A DNA stretch of 64,000 bases from Chaetoceros tenuissimus (Eukaryota > Bacillariophyta > Thalassiosirophyceae > Chaetocerotales > Chaetocerotaceae): NCBI GenBank assembly GCA_021927905.1, contig BLLK01000020.1:1116001-1180000 (forward strand). The letters run 5' to 3'. A model generated the notes under the pieces. That model saw only the letters and a program-made list of their open reading frames with translations, made no database searches and had not been told where the DNA came from. Positions 52,361-61,495 of this stretch are shown here, piece after piece. Every line of letters starts with the position of its first letter. Positions within the stretch are counted from its first letter, which is position 1. Made by a program: the position numbers and the translations under genes.

Positions 52361-53297
52361 TCACTTCTTTGTTAATGAAAACCCTTGCGGATATCTTTCT
52401 TCATTTATATTTCTAGCTTTGCTTTTCTTTCTTCCCTCTAGAATACGAAGCTTCTCAAAAAAGACATAAGCAGTTCTATACACAATGGTTTCACACTGAT
52501 CCTGTTTCTTTCCAGCTAGAAACTTAGCTAAAATGTGAGGATTCACTCCTCCCAGCACAGCTTCGAGAAAAAGAGCTTTGGTCATGCCATCTCTGTTGAG
52601 GAACTTCTTGATCTTTGCAACGACTTCGGTGCAAGAATCATAAACGCCACCGTTTTGGGCCACATTTGGAACAGCATGTACTCTAGCAATCAGAGCTTTC
52701 AGATCGGATCGAAGCTCCGATTTAGTCTTCTTCTGCGAGATGCATGGCGAATCAGAAGTTTTGCGCTTTGACCGCGCTGATGATACTGTGGCTACCTTGG
52801 TACTTTTCTTTTCATGTTTGACTTTCTCAAGAAGCTTTGTCGCGGCCCAATAGGTCTCATTTTTTGTTGCAGACCATTGATCTGGATAGTTTTTTGGGTC
52901 TAAGAAGAAGTGAATGAAGGTATGAGAATGAAAGGAATATATTCGAAATATATCAAAAGTACGCATAACATCACATACTCATGAATTTTCGAAAAGAATC
53001 ATTGTCTACTGCTAGACTCTTTACTATCTTAGCTTGACTGGAAGTGCCATTTTCTTTGCATTCATCAATGTATTTTTGTAAATCATTTCGAATCATGTTT
53101 GGGGTCTTTTGCTTTCCTGTCTTTGTTAGTGACACCCATAAATCTGCTTCGAACGACATCTCTTCCTCCTCATCAGAACTAGATACGATAGTGGTGACAA
53201 CGGGAGTCTCAAGAATTTCTTTCGAGATTGGTATTTGAGTGGCAGAGGTAAAAGATGAGGCAACTTGTTTCCTAGAGTTCATGGTAGATGGGAGCAT
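52361..53297 (-). CDS. DUF7726-like protein, two related domains
   Basis: Two exons, 52979-53297 and 52361-52899, with a 79-nt GTATG...TTAG intron, give 285 residues from the ATG at 53297. The first domain (MIRNDLQKYIDECKENGTSS, then DNDSFRKFMNPKNYPDQWSA) and the second (YDSCTEVVAKIKKFLNRDGM, then GGVNPHILAKFLAGK and FFEKLRILEGRKKSKARN) show the pattern of DUF7726 proteins, common in fungi and stramenopiles. A basic stretch (SARSKRKTSDSPCISQKKTK) between them may be a nuclear localisation signal. The junction FM-NPK, created by splicing, restores the family consensus and supports the intron. Function is unknown; DNA or chromatin association is speculation. Confidence 0.7.
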
Positions 53298-53861
53298 CAA
53301 TTATCAAGAAGTAGATACGGAAATCTTTTTAATGAGCAATTGAAAGAAATAATAGGTTGGAATAGCAGCTTCTAAAAAGCAAAAAGTTGCGCGGCAACAA
53401 GACCCAATCCATCAAGTCCCATCACACAGCTTAATGTCGAAATAGCCTTGCAAAGAACAAGCCCGAAAATCCTAGAAGTAAAAGGTCAAACAAGTGTTTC
53501 CATTATGTTTTTATCAAAATAAGTTGCTAGGTATGACATCTAATCAATATATGGTATAGGACTGGTCAATTCAAGGGAAATATGCATATTAGACCTTAAG
53601 AACTGTTCAAGAAGCTTGGAGGAGGTCTTAGCATTTCATGTAAAAGTAATCACATCATAACTACGTCATCAAATTTATATATGATACTATATGATTCCTG
53701 TAATACTATCCACATTCAAAACTTGTTTCTCTAGATGTTTCATCAGGTGGTATCTCTAATATTTTCCCATACATGTGTTTCTAATATTTCCAGGGTTGAA
53801 TGTATTATCCACAAATGAATGAACGTATATACACAATAAAACATGAACAATATAGTCTTTC
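53298..53861. other. Intergenic region
   Basis: 564 bases upstream of the DUF7726-like gene and downstream of the MYND gene, both on the minus strand. A/T-rich. I see nothing specific. Confidence 0.5.
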
Positions 53862-55270
53862 TCACTGAACCTCTAAAAGGACCTGTGTCCCAAGAAATAT
53901 GCCCTTGTATTTCCTAGCATAACAGTTTACAAATTCTTCATTGAAACAGAGGTCTTCTAGTCCCAAACTCTTTGATAAAAAGGTCTCACATTCTCCAAGG
54001 AAGCGTAAATGATACTCGTCTACATTTTTCTCATCTCCATGACCTTTCTCTGCGTTTCTATACTTTCGATATGCTTTGTGTAGCGGACATATCATTTTGT
54101 GACCAATGCCTACACCCCAATCAAGCAGTCTCCTCCAAGAAGAACGTTGGTGATCACGGCTGCAAAAGCAAACTGCACGACAGCCACCACAGACAAATCC
54201 AGGTTTCAAATCTGTAGACTTTTCCCTGCATCCCAAACATGAGTTCATAGCGAATTCAGAATGGATAGATTCTATGTACTTTGCTACAAATCGTACAGCA
54301 ATGTCTCTGGTTTTATTGCATTCCTCGAATGTCCCATGTTGATTTAGGAACAACCACTGAGCAAGAACCAAAATATGGTATGAGTGTTGACATGAGTGTC
54401 TACATGCAAGTCCTCTTGTCAAATGTCTTATCCCTTTACCAAGCATAGTAAAGATGTAGTTGTACAAAGAGACTGACATTTTAGTGAGATAATGCTTTGA
54501 GCGCTTTGCTGCCTCAACTCGATATCTTTCAATATATGTTGCTACATATTCCAACGATGAGCAATATGAACTTGACTGATCAAGATAGTCACTAATCCTC
54601 CCAGTAAAATCTAAGCAATCGTCCCATTTTTTCAATCGACGGAACTCTCCGATATATTGTAGCCAAATACACGCAGCTATAGTATTTATGTCCTGTCTTG
54701 AAGCAGTAGGTTTAGAGAACATCAACTTCGAGGCAATTGCGGTTGCTTCGGATGAATCAAGTTTGCCTGTTACCATGAGGGCAAGATAGTAATATAATTC
54801 CAGTTTAAAAAAATGCTTCATTTCTGCAGGGAAATTCTTTTTACAGAATTGAAACAGAGGTACGACGGACTCGAAATTTCTACGAGTAACCTCTACGGTT
54901 GCAATGTCAGTCCTGATGATAATATTTTTGACATTGTAGTAATGCATACCAGACTTGATGGGATAATTTCTTTGCAGAAGTTCTTTTTCAGCAGCCATAA
55001 GAGAAAGGATCTCATAGTACTTGTTGCGGGCCTGAAAATGAAGAAAATTATCATGCATGTCAGATGCTTCTTTTGTCCACACTTGAATATCTCGATCAAT
55101 CCTCTCAAATTTAGCTATGAAAACATCAATGGAATTAGCTTCTGCGATGAAAATATTCCGGCTTGATGATTGCAACATATCATCTACCAAGTCTTACCAT
55201 TTGTATGTGCTTCCTTGTTGCACTTCTTTTTATTTGTTTTACCGCCATGGCGGTTACTCTTCCTACCCAT
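53862..55270 (-). CDS. MYND-type zinc finger protein, paralogue of the one at 16696, N-terminus in a second frame
   Basis: The main open frame runs to the ATG at 55178 (MLQSSSRNIFIAEANSID...), giving 438 residues. It has the same architecture as the gene at 16696: a helical region, then a MYND-like finger (CLGCREKS, CGGCRAVCFCSRDHQ, GVGIGHKMICPLHKAYRKYR) and a tail. The paralogue starts MGKRSKSKKS. Upstream here, from the ATG at 55270, a different frame reads MGRKSNRHGGKTNKKKCNKE and then meets a stop near 55184. The two frames would join if one base were gained, or if a 14-nt GTAAG...TAG segment (55182-55195) were removed, which is shorter than credible spliceosomal introns. A sequence error, a real lesion or a downstream start are all possible. 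Confidence 0.72.
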
Positions 55271-55785
55271 ATCTACTTTTCTTCCCCTAGTCCAAGTATG
55301 CAGTTGAGGTAAGTGTAGGAAATACCGATACCAAATATCATTTCGAACAGTAAGAATTTAAAGATGCGAGTGATATAATAGGAAACAACGAATGGAGAAT
55401 ATGATTAGTGAGCAAAGCACAAGAGTGAAAAGATGTGTCACTGAAAGGAATTCAAAGGATAGACATGCATGCACGATCCACCATTCACCCTGATTCACCC
55501 TAATTCATGCAACGTATTCAGCAATACGATCTCACCGTTTGGTTTGTTGGTTGATTGCTTATGTTCAGTAGGCAAAAGCCATGAGACAAAGCAGTTCTAT
55601 TGCATTCAAATCTTTTCTTTGATGTGTCATCTCCAGTCTGTCGAAAAGCTTGGATACAAGACTGGTTGGCGCCAATCTCTTCTACAGTGTCAATTATGGC
55701 CTCATGTTGAAAATAAGTACAGCATACGAACAAAATTCATTTGAATAAAATATTTGTAATACATAGGATGACTCATTACTTCAAG
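55271..55785. other. Intergenic region
   Basis: About 515 bases between two minus-strand genes. Short open stretches only. Presumably the promoter of the MYND gene and the 3'UTR of the MutS2 gene. Confidence 0.5.
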
Positions 55786-58656
55786 TTACCTTTTTTTCTT
55801 ACTACTCGCCTTTTTATTAGCAGCCTTTCTTTGGCGTGAAGAGGTAAACTTGCTTTTGGAGCCAGATTTTTTCTTTGCGGGAACAGGTGAATTCTTCTTT
55901 TGCACTTTTTCTTCAGTCTTCAAGGAATTCAGTGTATTCAACAAACTATTCCTAGAGTCTATCACGGTCTTTTCTGCTGTGTAATCAGAGTAGCTACCCC
56001 AATCCTCGTCAATAGAAGGGTAATCAAATATTGCGAGGTCCGACCTTTTCAAAGTGAGCCTCAATTTAGGAGTTCCTAAGGCCAATCCATAGTCTATATC
56101 CAAGTCAATAGCAACTTCGTCAAATCCAACATCATTTTGGTTATCACTGACAAAACCAATGTTACCTTCAAAATCCCCATTAATAATTGTTACCGAACTT
56201 CTTGGTTGCAACACATCAGATATTTTAACTATTTTCATTCCCTTCTCTCTTAGCATATCTCCTTTAGACTTGATAGCCTTTTTGACAAGTCTAAGCATTG
56301 ACAATGAGTCGCCAACAACGTCAAAATTATCTTTTCCGCTTTCTTTCATGGCAATAAGTATATTATCTAACTTTGACTCAACTTTGGACAATTGACTTTC
56401 ATACGATTTAGCAAGAGTTACAAGGGCATCTCTACAGAGAATGATATCTTTCCTATAGCTTTCAACAGCGATTGTAGCCTCCTCGTACCTATCTTTCTCA
56501 GCTTCCATAGCCTCAGTTATGGTGCGTAAATAGGATGCACTTTTATCCTGACTGGAAGCAATCAAAGCTGCAGCTCTATCGAGTACATCATCTGGTATTT
56601 TGGGACTTGCTCTTGCCGCCGCACTTAGGGCATACGAGTTACCTACAGTACCGTATACAAGTTTGTAGCTTGGTAATCGATATTGAGCATCATCAGATCC
56701 AACTTGAAGTAGTACAGAAGCTGATTCAAACCTATCATCTTCAAGTGACAAGGCTTTTAGCTGTGTGGAATGTGTAGTCACAATTGTTCTAGTTCTTCTA
56801 TTTTCAAGAATCTTTTCCAAAAACGCTTGGGCTATGCAAGCCGCCTGCGTCGGGTCTGTACCACTTCCAAGTTCATCAAGAAGTATCAGCGATGATGACT
56901 GTTTGGATGATTCTTCAATCTTCTGCAACACCTTCGAGAGAGAATTGAGTTGTGCCATGTAGGTTGATTCACCTTGTTCTAAACTCTGATGATCTCCCAC
57001 TTCTACCAAAATTTCATCAAAGAAATCACATCGAGTAACATCATTCATTTTGTATGTAGAGTCATCACGAGGCAAAGGTATTCCTAGTTTCGTCAACATT
57101 GCGCAGACACCAAATGACTTCATGGCTAAAGACTTGCCTCCACCGTTAACACCAGAAATCATCAAAGTATCTTTCCCATTTTCATCCCCGATGTATATGT
57201 CAACTGGTACTACTCTACTCCTACTTTTTGCAGCAAGTACTGGGTGAATAAAGTCCTTAATTTGAATGCGACCTTCGTCATGAATGATTGGTACAAATCC
57301 ATTTAGTGTGTATCCAAATGCTGCCCTAGCAAATATAGCGTCGAGCTTTGCCACGACGTCCAGTCCATGATTCATACTATTTGCTCCACGAATAATCGTT
57401 CCACTTAGATGATGAGTAATCTCATTACTCAGTGCTTCTATTTCTTTCCTAATACTTTGGATTTCGTTGCCAATTTTGACTATCTCTTGTGGTTCTACAT
57501 AGCAAAAGGAGTCAGTTTGACCTCGAATGATTCCGATCTTCTGGGCTACTTCTCTTGGTGCAGCAACAACTATTCTACCCTCCAACTCATACGGCTCTGG
57601 CTTCTTTCGTGTGAAACCACTTAATTGAGACACATATTTCTTATTACTGAAAAGCTTCTCCATTATTTTGTTCGTTTGGTCCATTAGGGCCTTTTCTTTT
57701 TGCTTCAAAATAGATAAATTGGGGAACTTTGCACTATTTAGCTCGAAAGCAAATGTTTGCATTCCACTAAACGTTTGAGATCCTTTTACAATACGGACAG
57801 TCTCTTCTATCTCATTGTAAATATTTTGCAACCCAGCAAAGTCATATATTTCCTTGAAAATCAATGAGAGATTAGGTGCTACTTTCTGAACCTGCTCATC
57901 GTCCGCCCATCTTTTGCATCCAATAATACGCTTCACAACTTGTTCAGCCTGTAATATATTTTCTAATTCAAGTGTTCCCGTAAATCCATTTAATACACTT
58001 CTTAGCCATTCATCGTCATCAGAGTTGGTATCTTCAATGGAAATACTCCATGGATTAGTACTTGAGCCATACAGTGGTGGATTAGGTACTGTTTTCTTGG
58101 ATTGCGATTTCAATGATGATCTGTTTCTAGTACCACTGGCCTTGTAATGTCCTCCAAGAACATCACTTGCTTCTTTGATCAAATCCCATTCGCGCTGTGC
58201 CTCCTCTATATTACCTGCTATCTTGATAATGAATTTGGAACTGTACAAGCTTCGACTATCTCTACCAAGCGCAGAACTAGAGAAAGTACTACCTCCGGCC
58301 ATGGAAGACAACAGTGCCTTTTTCTTGGAGTTGTTGTAATTTGTATAAAACTCATTCTTCTTTTGTGCATCATCTTCATGTGTGACAAGTTGCATAAATG
58401 CATCAATGGCTCTTTTCGTTCCAGCATGTTTGGCAACATTTTGCAATATGGGGTAAAGGTCTAAAGCATCTACTAATTCTTTTCTTATTTTTGTGCTTTC
58501 TTCCTGCTCGGAACTCATTGACAATGGATAGTGGAAATTTCTTGATCGGACAGCTTTCCTTGGAGTGGACAACAAAAGTCCGCTACTTGGAGGACTTGTG
58601 AAAGGTTCTACTTGTATCCATAGTAAACATGAACAAAAAGCAAATAATATTATCAT
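55786..58656 (-). CDS. mutS2: MutS2-type DNA-structure ATPase, organellar pre-sequence, no Smr domain
   Basis: 956 residues, single exon, ATG at 58656. The N-terminus (MIILFAFCSCLLWIQVEP, then FTSPPSSGLL) is a signal peptide followed by Phe and a Ser/Arg-rich transit stretch, consistent with plastid import. The core is MutS2. The clamp/lever helices (about 70-480) include GRIVVAAPREVAQKIGIIRG. The ATPase follows with Walker A GVNGGGKS (near 503; usual GPNTGGKT), FFDEILVEVGDHQSLEQGES, Walker B LILLDELGSGTDPT (near 587) and TTHST. Bacterial MutS2 acts on recombination intermediates and collided ribosomes. The C-terminal Smr nuclease domain of bacterial MutS2 is not visible; the protein ends instead in a Lys/Ser-rich tail (KKKSGSKSKFTSSRQRKAAN). 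Confidence 0.9.
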   Translation of the reverse strand: MIILFAFCSCLLWIQVEPFTSPPSSGLLLSTPRKAVRSRNFHYPLSMSSEQEESTKIRKELVDALDLYPILQNVAKHAGTKRAIDAFMQLVTHEDDAQKKNEFYTNYNNSKKKALLSSMAGGSTFSSSALGRDSRSLYSSKFIIKIAGNIEEAQREWDLIKEASDVLGGHYKASGTRNRSSLKSQSKKTVPNPPLYGSSTNPWSISIEDTNSDDDEWLRSVLNGFTGTLELENILQAEQVVKRIIGCKRWADDEQVQKVAPNLSLIFKEIYDFAGLQNIYNEIEETVRIVKGSQTFSGMQTFAFELNSAKFPNLSILKQKEKALMDQTNKIMEKLFSNKKYVSQLSGFTRKKPEPYELEGRIVVAAPREVAQKIGIIRGQTDSFCYVEPQEIVKIGNEIQSIRKEIEALSNEITHHLSGTIIRGANSMNHGLDVVAKLDAIFARAAFGYTLNGFVPIIHDEGRIQIKDFIHPVLAAKSRSRVVPVDIYIGDENGKDTLMISGVNGGGKSLAMKSFGVCAMLTKLGIPLPRDDSTYKMNDVTRCDFFDEILVEVGDHQSLEQGESTYMAQLNSLSKVLQKIEESSKQSSSLILLDELGSGTDPTQAACIAQAFLEKILENRRTRTIVTTHSTQLKALSLEDDRFESASVLLQVGSDDAQYRLPSYKLVYGTVGNSYALSAAARASPKIPDDVLDRAAALIASSQDKSASYLRTITEAMEAEKDRYEEATIAVESYRKDIILCRDALVTLAKSYESQLSKVESKLDNILIAMKESGKDNFDVVGDSLSMLRLVKKAIKSKGDMLREKGMKIVKISDVLQPRSSVTIINGDFEGNIGFVSDNQNDVGFDEVAIDLDIDYGLALGTPKLRLTLKRSDLAIFDYPSIDEDWGSYSDYTAEKTVIDSRNSLLNTLNSLKTEEKVQKKNSPVPAKKKSGSKSKFTSSRQRKAANKKASSKKKR

Positions 58657-58980
58657 GATTGCAAAGTTCCAGTATTGTATCTTATGTATATGAGTATGGA
58701 AGAAACATGGATACCTTATTCATAAAATCAAAGAAAACCACCTCATCCAACTCTCGTCGCTTTGATGGATGATTGATGTCACGACATTGGCTCATTGGCT
58801 CTCATTCATCATCCAGTTTTAGCTATAATGACGTCAGACAAACCGATTTCTAACGGTCCAGATGTTGTTGCAGTAGTGAATGTGAACAGTGAAGTATGAA
58901 GTATTGTAATCCCTTCTTTCTCGTGATGTTATCCATACATTCAACTAGAAATAAACTTGATCTTTTTGAGGAAATATAAA
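58657..58980. promoter_or_regulatory. Divergent promoter region with TGACGTCA site and inverted CCAAT boxes
   Basis: 324 bases between the MutS2 start (minus) and the pterin-dehydratase-like start (plus). It contains TGACGTCA at 58829-58836 and two ATTGGCT copies (inverted CCAAT) near 58785-58800. I see no gene. Confidence 0.6.
58829..58836. promoter_or_regulatory. CRE/bZIP-type core TGACGTCA
   Basis: A perfect 8-base CRE, 145 bases before the ATG at 58981. The flanks differ from the 12-mers at 10355 and 23091. Confidence 0.45.
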
Positions 58981-59673
58981 ATGTGGAACATATCACGAAA
59001 AGGCGCTGCCGATAACCTCAAAATGTTGCTCATCAAAAAACAGCTTCCAACGAGAAGAATGAGGGCCAGCGCGGGAAGATCTTCGTGTACATGTCCTAAT
59101 CGAGGTTCATACAATTACACCAATGGCACAATATCATTACAGAGTAGATGCCCTCGCCTGCGTTACTTTTCAACAAAAGCTAAGGATCCATTTGCGAGGA
59201 GGCCAAATAAAGTTTGTGACCCATATGGTCAAGGAGGCAAACCATTGTCCAGTTCTGATGCGAATCAGCAACTATCGATTTTAGAGCCTGGGTGGATATT
59301 AGTGGAGGGTAATGACGACGTACTAAATGAAAACATTGAAAATCAAGAGTCGAAGCTAGGTGAAGTTATACCCAAAGCTGTCCAAAAAGAATTTTACCAT
59401 GAAAATTATCTCGATGCGTCTAGATTTGTGTCTATCATAGCATCAGTTGCTCATATGAATAATCATTACCCAACGATTAGTATTGAGAGACGATTGATGA
59501 AACGAGAGAAAGCCTGGAGAGTTGTGTCAACAGTGACTTGTAATACGGAAACTCTGGGCGGTCTTTCTTTCAATGATTTTCATATTGCTATGCTAATTGA
59601 CGTGGAAGTTTCTCGAGAAGCGACACAAAAGCTTTTATTGAACGAAACTGATAGCTACAAGAAACATATTTAG
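58981..59673 (+). CDS. Pterin-4a-carbinolamine dehydratase-like protein, catalytic residues altered
   Basis: 230 residues, single exon, ATG at 58981. An Arg/Ser-rich N-terminus (MWNISRKGAADNLKML, then PRLRYFSTKAKDPF) suggests an organelle pre-sequence. The last ~110 residues follow the PCD/DCoH outline: LEPGWILVEGND, KEFYHENYLDASRFVSIIAS, HMNNHYPTISIE and STVTCNTETLGGLSFNDFHI. PCD dehydrates 4a-hydroxytetrahydrobiopterin in pterin recycling. The active-site pair HH is HY here and the later catalytic His (TH in the family) is Asn. Enzyme activity is therefore doubtful, and a structural or RuBisCO-chaperone-like role, known for some plastid PCD-like proteins, is an alternative. A folate-synthesis gene (HPPK-DHPS) lies 1.8 kb downstream. 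Confidence 0.65.
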   Translation: MWNISRKGAADNLKMLLIKKQLPTRRMRASAGRSSCTCPNRGSYNYTNGTISLQSRCPRLRYFSTKAKDPFARRPNKVCDPYGQGGKPLSSSDANQQLSILEPGWILVEGNDDVLNENIENQESKLGEVIPKAVQKEFYHENYLDASRFVSIIASVAHMNNHYPTISIERRLMKREKAWRVVSTVTCNTETLGGLSFNDFHIAMLIDVEVSREATQKLLLNETDSYKKHI

Positions 59674-59810
59674 TTTTAGATAAAGATGCTAAAAAATAGA
59701 TAGTGTTTGATGTTGTTGGCCGTTTTATATGTCAAAAGTCAATCAAAATAGATTAGGTACTATTCGGCCTTCATAAAAGTAATGGGCCGATTTCTAATTT
59801 TCCTGACTAT

Positions 59811-60731
59811 TTAGTTGGACTCGTTGCTCAGGATTGTTTCTACTAAACCCGCCATTGTTGAGCCCTTGTAACTCTTTATCAAGTTTTGCACACCATACGC
59901 CTTCAAATCTCTAACAAGTTCAACGTCTTGTTCATCCCATTCTTTCTTTTTCTTCTTGTCTCCAGTTTCCTTCTCCATCAGATCTAAGTAAGATTCAGCA
60001 GCACTGACAAGACCAAACATGGCTCGAATACAACCTTTATCAAACTCCAAACATTGAGCAAAGTGCTTTCGTGCGAGAATGTAATTTTCTTTTCCACCAA
60101 TAGTGACATATAGTTCCCCAAGAGTGCAATGAATACTTGTATCCATAGGACTAAATAAAACCAACTCTTCATAGCAAAATGCAGCCCCGACATAATCGCC
60201 CTGTTCCATACATGTTTTTGCCATTTCAACCCATGCAGGAGCATCACTTCCGTTCTCCTCAAGATATGCATTCAAACATTGTCTAGCCTCAATATCCTTG
60301 AGCTGAGATCTGAGAATTGCATATTTTCTCTTCAGTGCATATGTATTAGATGGGTTATTTGAAAGCATATCATCATAGATAAGCACCGCATCATCAATAT
60401 CACCAGCGGATTCAAGGCACAATGCGAGCAATTTTCTATACCGAAGACTGTTGCCGCCAGTGTAGGACTTGATTTCAGTCACTATCTCACTACCAAGCTG
60501 CACATTATGTGAATGAAGGGCTGCAATTGCAAGTTGTTCCAATAGTGAAAGATATTGCGAAGTTGGCATTTTCTTTTTTTTAGATCTCAATGGTAAACCA
60601 TGTTTGAGAACCAAACTAGGTTCATTTAGTTTGTGATCACTAATGTGCTGGAGAATTGTAAATGGAGAAACCGACTTATCCTTTGTGAGCTCGTCAAGCT
60701 GCTGCTTCGAAGAATTACTAGACGAAGCCAT
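59811..60731 (-). CDS. EMC2: ER membrane complex subunit 2 (TPR protein)
   Basis: 306 residues, single exon, ATG at 60731. EMC2 is the cytosolic TPR subunit of the ER membrane protein complex, which inserts tail-anchored and multi-pass proteins. TPR helices include LRYRKLLALCLESAGDIDDA, YALKRKYAILRSQLKDIEA, EMAKTCMEQGDYVGAAFCYE and the EMC2-typical HCTLGELYVTIGGKENYILA. Length (about 300) and lack of signal peptide fit the family. The C-terminal Lys-rich loop (ETGDKKKKKEWDEQD) is variable in orthologues. Confidence 0.88.
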   Translation of the reverse strand: MASSSNSSKQQLDELTKDKSVSPFTILQHISDHKLNEPSLVLKHGLPLRSKKKKMPTSQYLSLLEQLAIAALHSHNVQLGSEIVTEIKSYTGGNSLRYRKLLALCLESAGDIDDAVLIYDDMLSNNPSNTYALKRKYAILRSQLKDIEARQCLNAYLEENGSDAPAWVEMAKTCMEQGDYVGAAFCYEELVLFSPMDTSIHCTLGELYVTIGGKENYILARKHFAQCLEFDKGCIRAMFGLVSAAESYLDLMEKETGDKKKKKEWDEQDVELVRDLKAYGVQNLIKSYKGSTMAGLVETILSNESN

Positions 60732-60942
60732 ATTGAGTTAATAAAGAAGAATTTTGGATGTGAGCAAAGATATTATGTTTAAACTAGAACAAAAGAGTCT
60801 AGTCTACGTACATGAAAAAGCAAAAAAAAGCAAAAAAAAGCATCGCTACGGCTGTCGATTTTTGGCCGCGTACGTACTTATTTACTGAAATACTGCTTAA
60901 ATAGAATTTTGTACTCTTTCTCAGCTCATGTTTGTAAGCACA

Positions 60943-61014
60943 TCTCGTATAGTGTAGTGGTTAACACTCTTGACTTTGAATCAAGCATCCGAGGTTCGAA
61001 CCCTCGTACGAGAA
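60943..61014 (+). tRNA. trnQ-UUG: tRNA-Gln (anticodon UUG)
   Basis: A complete cloverleaf without intron. The acceptor stem is TCTCGTA/TACGAGA (60943-60949 with 61007-61013). The D arm is GTGT/ACAC with an AGTGGTTA loop, the anticodon stem CTTGA/TCAAG with loop CTTTGAA, and the anticodon TTG at 60976-60978. The variable loop is CATC, the T stem CGAGG/CCTCG with loop TTCGAAC, and the discriminator A is at 61014. The internal Pol III A and B boxes are standard. A TTTT terminator follows about 10 bases downstream. CCA is not encoded. Confidence 0.95.
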
Positions 61015-61495
61015 GTTTCTGCCTTTTGTTTTGGCTGTGAATTATTTTCTTCTTTGCTGTCATTATCTTCATCAGCTCTATCGATAGCACAATCAATTAG
61101 CAAATTTTTGGCATGTAGTTCTTGCGATGTGATGCTTTGACCAAAATTAGGACTGTATTCTTTACTGTTCTTCTTTTCAACATTTTTCATTTATTCTTTT
61201 TAAATATCATCTTTTTAAAAAAGAGTTGTAACAGTAACAGAAAGTTTGATCATAGCAGGAAACCTTATAGATATATCTGATATTTAGAAATGTGAGGGAA
61301 ATTGTCTCATTATTTCTTTCGAGTCAATTAGACTAGAAGTTCTCATTTCATTGAATGGCCAGGAATGATCTGAAAACTTGAAACGATGAGAAACAAAAAC
61401 AAAAAGAATCCAAAATCAACTTTTCGTGATATCATACAAAACTCTCAAAATATTTACTCACTTCGCCCACATCACTAGCTGTTGGGCTCTGATTC
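61015..61495. other. Intergenic region, with a short minus-strand open frame into the tRNA
   Basis: The tRNA terminator lies at its left end. On the minus strand an open frame from the ATG at 61190 (MKNVEKKNSKEYSPNFGQ..., then CAIDRADEDNDSKEEN) reads charged, protein-like sequence, then runs into the tRNA and ends at 60981. It has no recognised domain and may be a chance frame or a remnant. The right part is the promoter of the HPPK-DHPS gene. Confidence 0.4.

Noticed and set aside
60819-60841. Short tandem AGCAAAAAAA repeat as an origin or mobile-element end
   Set aside because: Only two to three copies, with no inverted repeats or target duplication around it.
60943-61014. Functional link between tRNA-Gln(UUG) and the TrhO/TrmR-like fusion
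   Set aside because: mo5U34-type modification is known for tRNAs reading four-codon boxes, not Gln, and this is a nuclear tRNA far from the fusion gene.
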